The notes beneath the pieces are model-generated. The model was not told the origin of the DNA. It searched no databases and worked only from the letters and a program-made list of their open reading frames with translations. Of a stretch of 64,000 nt of DNA, positions 47,501-54,768 are shown piece after piece (positions within the stretch are counted from its first letter, which is position 1; every line of letters starts with the position of its first letter). A program made the translations under genes and the position numbers. The stretch lies in the NCBI RefSeq assembly GCF_007830615.1, contig NZ_VLLI01000001.1, forward strand, positions 609,276-673,275, given 5' to 3'. The DNA is from Mucilaginibacter frigoritolerans (GTDB lineage: Bacteria > Bacteroidota > Bacteroidia > Sphingobacteriales > Sphingobacteriaceae).

Positions 47501-48351
47501 AAGAGAAATTCAGAATAATTTACAGCCTGTTTATCTTAACGATGATAGCAAAAGCGATAAATGCACAGTCAACTGTTCCATATGGAAATAACTCGGATGC
47601 AGGGCATTATTTGAAAATGGATGATAGTACCAAAATCTACTATGAAGTTTATGGTAATGGAAGACCCGTAGTGTTATTACATGGGGGCTTATTCGGTGAT
47701 ATTTCAGAATATGAAAAACTGATACCTAAACTGAGCGAGCATTTAAAGGTAATAACCATTGAAACCAGGGGGCACGGAAAATCGGAAATAGGTAATAAAC
47801 TGTTTACTTATGAATTAATGACGCAGGACGCCTATTCTGTAATTAAGCATGAGACCAGCGACAGCACCATAGTTATAGGATTTAGTGATGGTGCAGTTAT
47901 TGCCATGACTTTAACTATAGCACATCCCGAATTGGTTAGAAAAATGATATTTGCCGGGGGAAATGTTTCTTTAGAGGATTACAGGCCGGGCGTATGGGAA
48001 GACTTGAAAAATTTAACTGGTAAATCAATAGAGCGGGATTACCCCGATTTTGTAAAAGATCGAAAAAAAATGATGCCTCAACCGGACCGATGGAATGATT
48101 TTGTGGAGAAATTAAAACATGCCTGGCTTAATCAAACAAAGATTGAACCAGCACAATTAAAAACTGTTAAATGCCCTGTACTGGTTGTTGGTGGAGATAG
48201 AGATCAATATAATGCTCCCGATAATTTTTTAAGTGTTTATAAATCGCTGCCCAATGCAGCTTTGGCAATCATCCCTAATTCAGATCATATTGTTTTTTAT
48301 AGGAGACCCGATTTGATGGAAGATATTGTGATACCATTTGTTAAAGAGTAA
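47497..48351 (+). CDS. Exported alpha/beta hydrolase
   Basis: 284 residues. Signal peptide (IYSLFILTMIAKAINAQS), then an alpha/beta-hydrolase fold: oxyanion region VVLLHGGLFGD, ETRGHGKSE, nucleophile elbow GFSDGA (Ser), catalytic acid probably in VVGGDRDQYN, and His in IIPNSDHIVFY. The substrate is unknown; esterase or lactonase activity would fit the periplasmic setting. It follows the secreted lectin-fold gene with an ATGA overlap. Confidence 0.9.
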   Translation: MKEKFRIIYSLFILTMIAKAINAQSTVPYGNNSDAGHYLKMDDSTKIYYEVYGNGRPVVLLHGGLFGDISEYEKLIPKLSEHLKVITIETRGHGKSEIGNKLFTYELMTQDAYSVIKHETSDSTIVIGFSDGAVIAMTLTIAHPELVRKMIFAGGNVSLEDYRPGVWEDLKNLTGKSIERDYPDFVKDRKKMMPQPDRWNDFVEKLKHAWLNQTKIEPAQLKTVKCPVLVVGGDRDQYNAPDNFLSVYKSLPNAALAIIPNSDHIVFYRRPDLMEDIVIPFVKE

Positions 48352-48429
48352 CGGGAATTATATTTTAATGGGTTTTGTTTTTAATTTAATGTGATTAGCT
48401 TTAATCTGTTAAACCTTTAAACCCATTAC

Positions 48430-50613
48430 ATGAAAGTTTCTATTCGCTTGATTTTATTGTTATATACAGTGTGCCTTGTTATTTCCTGTAAAAAACATTT
48501 AACACGAGATTATAGCGGCTGGCAAACTTATGCAGGTACAAAAGAGGGTAACAGGTATTCATCGGATGATCGGATAAACAAAGCGAATGTAAACCAGCTT
48601 AAAATAGCCTGGATATATAGTTCTAATGATAAGGATAGTGCTAACAGGAGCCAGAATCAATGTAATCCTATCATTGTAAATGGTATTCTTTATGGTACGA
48701 GTCCTAAATTGAAATTGTTTGCGCTGGATGCTGCTACGGGGAAGCAAAAGTGGATGTTTGATCCAGCCAAACAACCGGGAGCAAAGGGTGACGATCCTAT
48801 GACTTATTATAAAGTGTGCAGAGGAGTGGTTTATTGGGAGGATGATAATGGGAATAATAAACGCATATTTTATAGCGCCGGATCAAAAACCTATGCTATT
48901 GATGCTGAACAGGGTGAACTTATTAACAGTTTTGGTAAAGGTGGATATATTGATTTGACGGAAGATCTTGGGCGAAAAACAAATTCTTATGTATCGGGAA
49001 CTACGCCCGGAATAATTTATAAAAATTTATTGATTATGGGTGCCCGAGTGGCAGAATCGGAAGATGCAGCGCCGGGGCATATCAGAGCTTATGATGCGTT
49101 GACCGGTAAACTAAAATGGATATTCCATACCATTCCTCATCCCGGCGAAAAAGGCTTTGAAACATGGCCGGATAGCACGGCCTGGAAGCGTTTAGGTGCT
49201 GCCAATAATTGGGCGGGTATGGCATTAGATGAAAAAAGAGGAATAGTTTACGTGCCAACCGGATCAGTTGGTGGAGATTTTTATGGAGGTAACCGTAAGG
49301 GGCCTGATTTGTATGCTAATTGTTTGCTGGCCATGGATGCAGCTACAGGTAAATACATCTGGCATTATCAGGTAGTACACCATGATTTGTGGGACAGAGA
49401 TCTGCCTGCCAATCCAAACCTTGTTACCCTAAAACATAACGGGAAAACAATTGATGTAGTGGCACAAATCACTAAACATGGATATATTTTTGTGTTCGAC
49501 CGTACTAACGGTAAACCGATATTCCCGATAGAGGAAAAACCTGTTCCGCAAAATGCTTTGCCTGGCGAGCAACCCTGGCCAACGCAGCCAATTCCCACTT
49601 TACCACAGCCTTTTGCCCGGCAGCATTTTGGGCCAGAAGATGTAACTGATCTTAGCTCTGAAACGCATCATTATATGATGGAGAAATATAACAAGGTTAA
49701 ATACAATGCCATGTTTACGCCACCAAGTAAGGATGGCGCATGGATTTTTCCTGGATTTGATGGCGGTGGTGAGTGGGGTGGGGCAGCTGTTGATCCGGAA
49801 ACAAAAGTGATGTACATCAGCAACACGGAACTGCCCTGGGCACAGGTGATGATTGATGTGCCTAAAAATACTGATGATCATTCGTTACAAGGCGTTGGGC
49901 ATAACGTTTATAACAAGTATTGCATATCGTGTCACGGACCTGAATTAAAAGGAAACGGTAATGCTTATCCATCTTTAGTGAATTTGAATAAAAAATATAA
50001 TGAGCAGCAGGTAAGCCAAATTATAGCTAACGGACGTAATATGATGCCATCCTTTAAACAGATTCCGGCTGATGAAAGAAAAGCCTTGTTAGTTTTTGTT
50101 TTAAAATTACCAGAAAATGCTTTAGTAAGTAAAGTTTTGTCCAAAGAGCCGGTTTCATCAACCCCCAATAAATTTAACCCAATATCTTATACCATGAATG
50201 GATACAACCGCTTTTTAGATAAAGACGGTTATCCAGGAATTAAACCACCCTGGGGCTGTTTGGATGCAGTAGATTTAAACTCTGGAAAACTTTTATGGAA
50301 AGTGCCTTTAGGCGAATATCCTGAACTCACTAAAAAAGGTATCCCTATTACCGGAACAGAATTATATGGCGGCCCTTTAGTAACAAAAGGAGGACTGGTA
50401 TTTATCGCTGCTACAAAAGATGAAAAGATAAGGGCCTTTGATAAGCATACCGGTAAACAGTTATGGGAGGCTAAGCTCCCTGCTGCCGGTTATGCAACTC
50501 CAGCAACTTATTCTATTAATGGAAAGCAATTTGTAGTGATTGCCTGTGGTGGTGGTAAAACCGGCAGTAAATCAGGTGATGGTTATGTTTGTTTTTCATT
50601 GGCTGATAAATAA
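48430..50613 (+). CDS. PQQ-dependent dehydrogenase with inserted cytochrome c domain, lipoprotein
   Basis: 727 residues. A lipoprotein signal (LLYTVCLVISC) anchors it to a membrane. It is an eight-bladed quinoprotein propeller (WQTYAGTKEGNRYSSDDRIN, LFALDAATGKQKWMFDP, IRAYDALTGKLKWIFHT, GCLDAVDLNSGKLLWKVPLG, IRAFDKHTGKQLWEAKLP). A c-type haem domain is inserted at about 487-560 with CISCHGPELKGNG (Cys 498, Cys 501, His 502) and a likely Met ligand in GRNMMPSF. This arrangement is a known membrane-bound PQQ glucose/alcohol dehydrogenase variant. No pqq biosynthesis gene is in the window, so the cofactor must come from elsewhere. Confidence 0.92.
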   Translation: MKVSIRLILLLYTVCLVISCKKHLTRDYSGWQTYAGTKEGNRYSSDDRINKANVNQLKIAWIYSSNDKDSANRSQNQCNPIIVNGILYGTSPKLKLFALDAATGKQKWMFDPAKQPGAKGDDPMTYYKVCRGVVYWEDDNGNNKRIFYSAGSKTYAIDAEQGELINSFGKGGYIDLTEDLGRKTNSYVSGTTPGIIYKNLLIMGARVAESEDAAPGHIRAYDALTGKLKWIFHTIPHPGEKGFETWPDSTAWKRLGAANNWAGMALDEKRGIVYVPTGSVGGDFYGGNRKGPDLYANCLLAMDAATGKYIWHYQVVHHDLWDRDLPANPNLVTLKHNGKTIDVVAQITKHGYIFVFDRTNGKPIFPIEEKPVPQNALPGEQPWPTQPIPTLPQPFARQHFGPEDVTDLSSETHHYMMEKYNKVKYNAMFTPPSKDGAWIFPGFDGGGEWGGAAVDPETKVMYISNTELPWAQVMIDVPKNTDDHSLQGVGHNVYNKYCISCHGPELKGNGNAYPSLVNLNKKYNEQQVSQIIANGRNMMPSFKQIPADERKALLVFVLKLPENALVSKVLSKEPVSSTPNKFNPISYTMNGYNRFLDKDGYPGIKPPWGCLDAVDLNSGKLLWKVPLGEYPELTKKGIPITGTELYGGPLVTKGGLVFIAATKDEKIRAFDKHTGKQLWEAKLPAAGYATPATYSINGKQFVVIACGGGKTGSKSGDGYVCFSLADK

Positions 50614-50659
50614 ATTGGACGTTGCATCTTCAATAACGAATGTTTATTGGTACGATGCA

Positions 50660-50690
50660 TTTGCTAAATACTTATGTAATAATATATTTG
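50660..50690 (+). promoter_or_regulatory. Consensus Bacteroidota promoter of the TlpA-like gene
   Basis: TTTG at 50660-50663, a 19-base spacer, and TATATTTG at 50683-50690: exact matches to both elements with good spacing. It lies 54 bases before the ATG at 50745 and shows the gene is not dependent on read-through from the PQQ dehydrogenase. Confidence 0.65.
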
Positions 50691-50744
50691 ACATTTGGCC
50701 TGAAATTGGCATAATTGTAATAAATTATAAGAATTTAAAAACAG

Positions 50745-51320
50745 ATGAAAACATCACTCAAATACATTAAACTATTTATAGCTGCTTTATTTTTAATCAC
50801 AACTGCTGCTGCTAAAGGTAACTACATGAAAATGCCTGTGGACAGTATGCTAAATGATAAAGCGCCTGATTTTGTGTTGAAAGACATTAATGGCAAAACC
50901 GTTTCATTGGCAGACTATAAAGGAAAAGTACTGGTACTTGATTTTTGGGCCACATGGTGTGTGCCTTGCAGAGAATCGTTCCCAGCTACACAAAAGGTTT
51001 TGAACAAGTATAAGGATGACCCTACCGTAAGTTTCCTTTTTATTGATACTCGTGAAAAGACAGATAATTACATCGATTTGATAAAAAAGTTTCTGGACGA
51101 AAATCACTATACTTTTAAAGTAATACTGGATGAGAAAGGTCCCGATGGAATTCAGAATAAAATATACAAGCAATATGTAATGCCCGGCATCCCTACTAAA
51201 TTTATTATTGACAAAAATGGTGTAATACGTTTTAAGGTTATCGGTTTTAATCCAAATTTGACGGAAGACGACGTAATAAAAGAACTTTCCGGAATGATAG
51301 CAACTGCAAGGAAATCATAA
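50745..51320 (+). CDS. TlpA/ResA-like thiol-disulfide oxidoreductase
   Basis: 191 residues. An N-terminal signal or anchor (IKLFIAALFLITTAAAKG) precedes a thioredoxin fold with DKAPDFVLKDINGKTVSLAD, the active site WATWCVPCRESFP (Cys 72, Cys 75) and the cis-Pro in GIPTKFIID. It is a periplasmic reductant, possibly supplying reduced apocytochrome for haem attachment, which would suit the cytochromes in this window; the link is inference. Confidence 0.92.
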   Translation: MKTSLKYIKLFIAALFLITTAAAKGNYMKMPVDSMLNDKAPDFVLKDINGKTVSLADYKGKVLVLDFWATWCVPCRESFPATQKVLNKYKDDPTVSFLFIDTREKTDNYIDLIKKFLDENHYTFKVILDEKGPDGIQNKIYKQYVMPGIPTKFIIDKNGVIRFKVIGFNPNLTEDDVIKELSGMIATARKS

Positions 51321-51379
51321 AAATAAATTATAGGGTTATTTCCATTTATTGAAATAGGCTAGCATGAAATTGAATTACG

Positions 51380-51410
51380 AACTGCATTTATAGTGCAGTT
51401 TTGTATTTTT
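51380..51410 (+). terminator. Possible weak terminator after the TlpA-like gene
   Basis: AACTGCA and TGCAGTT form a 7-base stem with a 7-base loop, followed by TTGTATTTTT. It is short and close to the next gene's start, so it could instead be a leader hairpin. Confidence 0.4.
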
Positions 51411-51444
51411 ATGGCTATAATTAGTGCTTTGTATAAAGAATGTT

Positions 51445-52041
51445 ATGGAAAAAGGACGCTTAGAAGCTTTTAGCGATGGTGTAATTGCTATAATTATTAC
51501 CATTATGGTTTTAGAGTTAAAAGTGCCTTTAAAGGCGGATATAGCCTCCCTGCTTTTATTATATCCCGTTTTTTTAAGTTACATCCTTAGTTTTATTTAT
51601 GTGGGCATTTACTGGAACAATCACCATCATACTGTGCAGGTTGTTGAATCGGTAAACGGTACCATATTGTGGGCAAATATGCATTTGCTGTTTTGGCTCT
51701 CTCTTATTCCTTTTGTTACAGCATGGATGGGCGAAAACCATTTTGCTCTATGGCCGGTTATCTGTTATGGTATAGTTCTTTTAATGAATGCCATAGCTTA
51801 TGCAATTTTAATATTCACACTAATCAGGCATCACGGTAAAAACTCTTTGTTGGCCCAAGCCATTGGAAAGGATAGGAAAGGGAATATTTCTATTGTTATT
51901 TATGCCGTTGCTATCGCTTTTTCATGGCTTAATTCTAAGATAAGTATTGGATTGTACATTTTGGTGGCCTGTATCTGGTTTATTCCGGATAAAAGGATAG
52001 AAAAGAAAATAGGAATTGCGGAGCCTCCCTGTAAAGAATAA
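51445..52041 (+). CDS. TMEM175-family (DUF1211) potassium-channel-like membrane protein
   Basis: 198 residues, about six TM helices. The family signature RLEAFSDGVIAIIITIMVLE lies at residues 4-23 and contains the F-S-D motif of bacterial TMEM175 channels; further helices include LSYILSFIYVGIYWNNHHHT and LLFWLSLIPFVTAWMG. Potassium conduction is the known role of characterised members. The ATG at 51445 is chosen over a GTG seven codons upstream because the signature begins there. Confidence 0.9.
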   Translation: MEKGRLEAFSDGVIAIIITIMVLELKVPLKADIASLLLLYPVFLSYILSFIYVGIYWNNHHHTVQVVESVNGTILWANMHLLFWLSLIPFVTAWMGENHFALWPVICYGIVLLMNAIAYAILIFTLIRHHGKNSLLAQAIGKDRKGNISIVIYAVAIAFSWLNSKISIGLYILVACIWFIPDKRIEKKIGIAEPPCKE

Positions 52042-52046
52042 ATATT

Positions 52047-52081
52047 AAAAACCCCTCAATCAAATTGACTAAGGGGTTTTT
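52047..52081. terminator. Bidirectional terminator between convergent genes
   Basis: AAAAACCCCT and AGGGGTTTTT form a 10-base stem. It lies between the convergent stops at 52041 and 52085 and provides a T run in both directions. Confidence 0.85.
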
Positions 52082-52084
52082 AGT

Positions 52085-52918
52085 TTAGTGTCCGTTTGCC
52101 GGTTGTTTGTTTTTCGTTAAATATGAAGCTATATCTTTTATAGATCCGGATGGTTTTTTCTCCATTCCCAGGGCGAACCACAAAGCCAAAATGGCTCCAT
52201 AACTGCCTCCACGTTCTACCCATTCAAATATTTCATAATGAGGATAAAATAATTCACTGGCCATTTTCCAGATAAGAAAAACGATTAATATGGATCTTAC
52301 TGGTTTAATCAATACAATGATTGCTGCTGCAATTTCAAGTGCTCCAATTAATGTTGCTGTGCCCTGTGGATTAGTAAAACCAAGCATCGAATATTGACTA
52401 ATCAAGCCTTTCTTCTCTATCAGGTTTAACCAACCATGCCCGGCCAGTAACAGAAAAACTACAAACCTCAAACAAAGAACAACCTGTTTAAGTGTTTTTT
52501 CATCGGGTTGGGCAGAAGGGGAAATAGGAGTAAACAAGCTTTTTAAATTGAATTGAACACCACCAGAAAATATCAAAAGTGCCATTGGTGCGCCAAAATT
52601 TCCCGCACGTTCAATAAATTCAGCAAATGGCTCGCCGGATAAGGGACGGAGCAGGGCTGTCACAATTCCCCATAAAACCAGCCATAAAGGGATTATCCTT
52701 AAAGGGTATATTAAGATAATAATGCCCAGAATTATATCACACAGACCTAATACCGGCATCAGCTGATAGGCCATCACCTTACCAATACCAAAAACGGCAA
52801 AGTAATTAACCCATATAGGTTTGGTAATTATGCCAAATGAACCGTGGCCAATAAAACACATGGCTGTAGCAAAGCGTAATGTATAATGTATTTTGTGTTG
52901 AAGATTTAAATTCGACAT
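52085..52918 (-). CDS. DoxX-like membrane protein made of two homologous halves
   Basis: 277 residues, about eight TM helices. The two halves repeat the same plan: LRFATAMCFIGHGSFGIITK ... MPVLGLCDIILGIIILIYPL ... FIERAGNFGAPMALL, and LRFVVFLLLAGHGWLNLIEK ... IGALEIAAAIIVLIKPVRSI ... WVERGGSYGAILAL. An internal duplication with fusion of a four-helix DoxX/DoxD-type unit is the simplest explanation. Function is unknown. It is the last gene of a possible three-gene leftward unit with the genes at 52985 and 53621. Confidence 0.85.
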   Translation of the reverse strand: MSNLNLQHKIHYTLRFATAMCFIGHGSFGIITKPIWVNYFAVFGIGKVMAYQLMPVLGLCDIILGIIILIYPLRIIPLWLVLWGIVTALLRPLSGEPFAEFIERAGNFGAPMALLIFSGGVQFNLKSLFTPISPSAQPDEKTLKQVVLCLRFVVFLLLAGHGWLNLIEKKGLISQYSMLGFTNPQGTATLIGALEIAAAIIVLIKPVRSILIVFLIWKMASELFYPHYEIFEWVERGGSYGAILALWFALGMEKKPSGSIKDIASYLTKNKQPANGH

Positions 52919-52984
52919 CAGTATATTAATAGTTGTTGAATTCAGTTTTAGTCTGAATATAGGTCTGTTGTAAAAAGTAGTTAA

Positions 52985-53545
52985 TTAACACGATGTTGGA
53001 TTTAGTTCTTTGGGGGGGTGCTCTGGAAGGGGAATAGAATGTTCAATGATATAACAACAGATATGCGTATTTATTGAATTAGCAATAGCAAGGGGGGGAT
53101 TAAAATTAAATATACTTGCCGTAGCGTTGTAAGTGATCGAAAAATTCACTTTTCCGAAGGGGACGTGACTGTTTTTGTTTACCGGAATATCAGCTATTGC
53201 TTTGGCATTGATAATATTCTGATTAAATAACCTTGTTTTTTCATAATTGGGGATACATTTTAGATAAATGGTATCAGCGGTTAATTTGAGCTTTACATAA
53301 TTATAACAAGTATTTTTAAACTGTACCTGGCCGTTTATTGATTCGTATCTTTTCCAGTTTTGCGCTGCAGAAGTATGAATTGGGACTTTTATTTCAACAA
53401 GATCACTTACGTTATACCTATTTTTACTTATTTGTTCATTAAAAAACCTGTCGGACTGATAAACAAAGTACTGATATAACAAAATATGCCCACAGATGCT
53501 GAACAGCTGCAGGCATAAAAATGATATGGCAATTAGTTTTTTCAG
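52985..53545 (-). CDS. Hypothetical membrane-tethered protein with a non-AUG start
   Basis: The frame has no ATG before its conserved part. A TTG at 53482 gives 165 residues (LYQYFVYQSDRFFN...). However, the same frame continues upstream without a stop and encodes KKLIAISFLCLQLFSICGHI, an obvious N-terminal signal or TM segment, directly after a CTG at 53545. I therefore place the start at CTG 53545 (187 codons), accepting that initiation is unproven. The body is beta-rich (IKVPIHTSAAQNWKRYES, YVKLKLTADTIYLKCIPN, GKVNFSITYNATASIFNF) and ends Pro/Cys-rich. No family is recognised. It lies between an OMP gene and a DoxX-like gene, same strand. Confidence 0.65.
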   Translation of the reverse strand: MKKLIAISFLCLQLFSICGHILLYQYFVYQSDRFFNEQISKNRYNVSDLVEIKVPIHTSAAQNWKRYESINGQVQFKNTCYNYVKLKLTADTIYLKCIPNYEKTRLFNQNIINAKAIADIPVNKNSHVPFGKVNFSITYNATASIFNFNPPLAIANSINTHICCYIIEHSIPLPEHPPKELNPTSC

Positions 53546-53620
53546 GATAATTTAATTTTAACTGGTTGTTGTTAAAATTATCAGAAATAAACTAAATCCA
53601 AAAATAATTCAGAATGTTTT

Positions 53621-54355
53621 TTATAAATGTAAGGTAATACCTAATGTTGATTGTAAAACAGTTATAGGTTGTTTAGTTACCAAACGTCCGGTTGTACCTG
53701 GGTTATCAGAATTTTGAATGGCAATTCCATCTGAGTTAACATAGTTTAACTTAAAACCAATATCCCAGCTATCACTCAGGCTATAACGAAGTCCTGCGCT
53801 TCCGCCATAAACAAAAGCTCTTGCAGTTGAAGAAAGTTGCTGAGGTTCAATATTATCTGTGGTTGAGGTATCAAACTCAACATCGGTAATAGGTGTTGAC
53901 CAACTTTTCATTATACCAGCTGATGCTCTAAGGTCAAGAATGAATTTTTTGATCACAAAAGAATATTGTGGGCCAAGCATTAAAAAGCTGCTGTGGTAGC
54001 GGCCTTGTGCTGTAACAGTGGTCGACTCTTTTACAAAACTGCTATTGTATCCGTTTGAAAGGTTTGTAGCGTCATTGGTTGTAAGCTCACCCTGATCCTG
54101 AAAGGTAAAAGTTGCGCCAATACCAAAGTTTTTATATATATAAACTGCAGCATCGAACCCAAAAACAGCACCATTTTTGGCATAACCGGCACTATTATTA
54201 TAATAATCAGATTTACCAAAATTACCCCCCGGCATTGATATACCGCCCTGAAAACTTAAATAACTTTTAAGTTGTTGTGGAAGGTCATCTTGTGCGCTTG
54301 CTTTGAAAGATATAAATGAAACCAGTAACGTTAAAATAGTAAGTGTTTTTTTCAT
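53621..54355 (-). CDS. Outer-membrane beta-barrel protein
   Basis: 244 residues from the ATG at 54355, where the signal peptide begins (KKTLTILTLLVSFISFKASAQ). Alternating amphipathic strands with aromatic ends (YLSFQGGISMPGGNFGKSDY, YKNFGIGATFTFQDQG, FLMLGPQYSFVIKKFILDLR, GGSAGLRYSLSDSWDIGFKL) and the terminal strand LQSTLGITLHL indicate an eight-stranded OMP_b-brl-type barrel. No enzymatic motif is seen. A 14-codon upstream extension is open but lacks function and overlaps the likely 5' UTR. Confidence 0.88.
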   Translation of the reverse strand: MKKTLTILTLLVSFISFKASAQDDLPQQLKSYLSFQGGISMPGGNFGKSDYYNNSAGYAKNGAVFGFDAAVYIYKNFGIGATFTFQDQGELTTNDATNLSNGYNSSFVKESTTVTAQGRYHSSFLMLGPQYSFVIKKFILDLRASAGIMKSWSTPITDVEFDTSTTDNIEPQQLSSTARAFVYGGSAGLRYSLSDSWDIGFKLNYVNSDGIAIQNSDNPGTTGRLVTKQPITVLQSTLGITLHL

Positions 54356-54424
54356 GTTATTGTGCGGGGTTGTTTTCTTTTTTTGATTTATGATCATAGC
54401 CAGATGTTAAATGCATCGGTTATG

Positions 54425-54455
54425 CAAACGTATGAAGGATTGTATTAGTATCAAT
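54425..54455 (-). promoter_or_regulatory. Candidate promoter of the beta-barrel gene
   Basis: On the minus strand, ATTG (54455-54452), a 19-base spacer, and TACGTTTG (54432-54425), an exact -7 match with a one-mismatch -33. It is 70 bases upstream of the ATG. Confidence 0.45.
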
Positions 54456-54768
54456 ATCATTTCTTAAAAATTGTTAAATTTTGTTTGTTTCAGTCATTTT
54501 TATACTCTTTTACGAATACAGGATGTGTTTGTATTGAAGCTTCACAGTACTATGAAAAAACAAACTTTAAAACTTTTAAAGTTAAATCATTTTTTGATTA
54601 CACCTAATCTTTATAAATGATACTGTTAAAGATAAATTACTGGCAATGTTTGAAGTTTTAAGTGCTAACAATGCATCCGAAAATGATATTTTTGATTTGT
54701 TAATTGAAGAAAGATCAAACGCTTCTGTTTACCATATTTGTTTACTTTAAGATTTTTAAAATCAAAGG
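54456..54768. other. Intergenic region with possible decayed small ORF
   Basis: On the plus strand, an ATG at 54552 opens 22 codons (MKKQTLKLLKLNHFLITPNL...) ending at a TGA (54618-54620). In the next frame, from 54616, the sequence continues protein-like (NDTVKDKLLAMFEVLSANNA, then SENDIFDLLIEERSN) to a TAA at about 54750. A single-base shift would join them into one protein of about 65 residues. It may be a small frameshifted gene or chance. No terminator or RNA gene was recognised. Confidence 0.3.
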
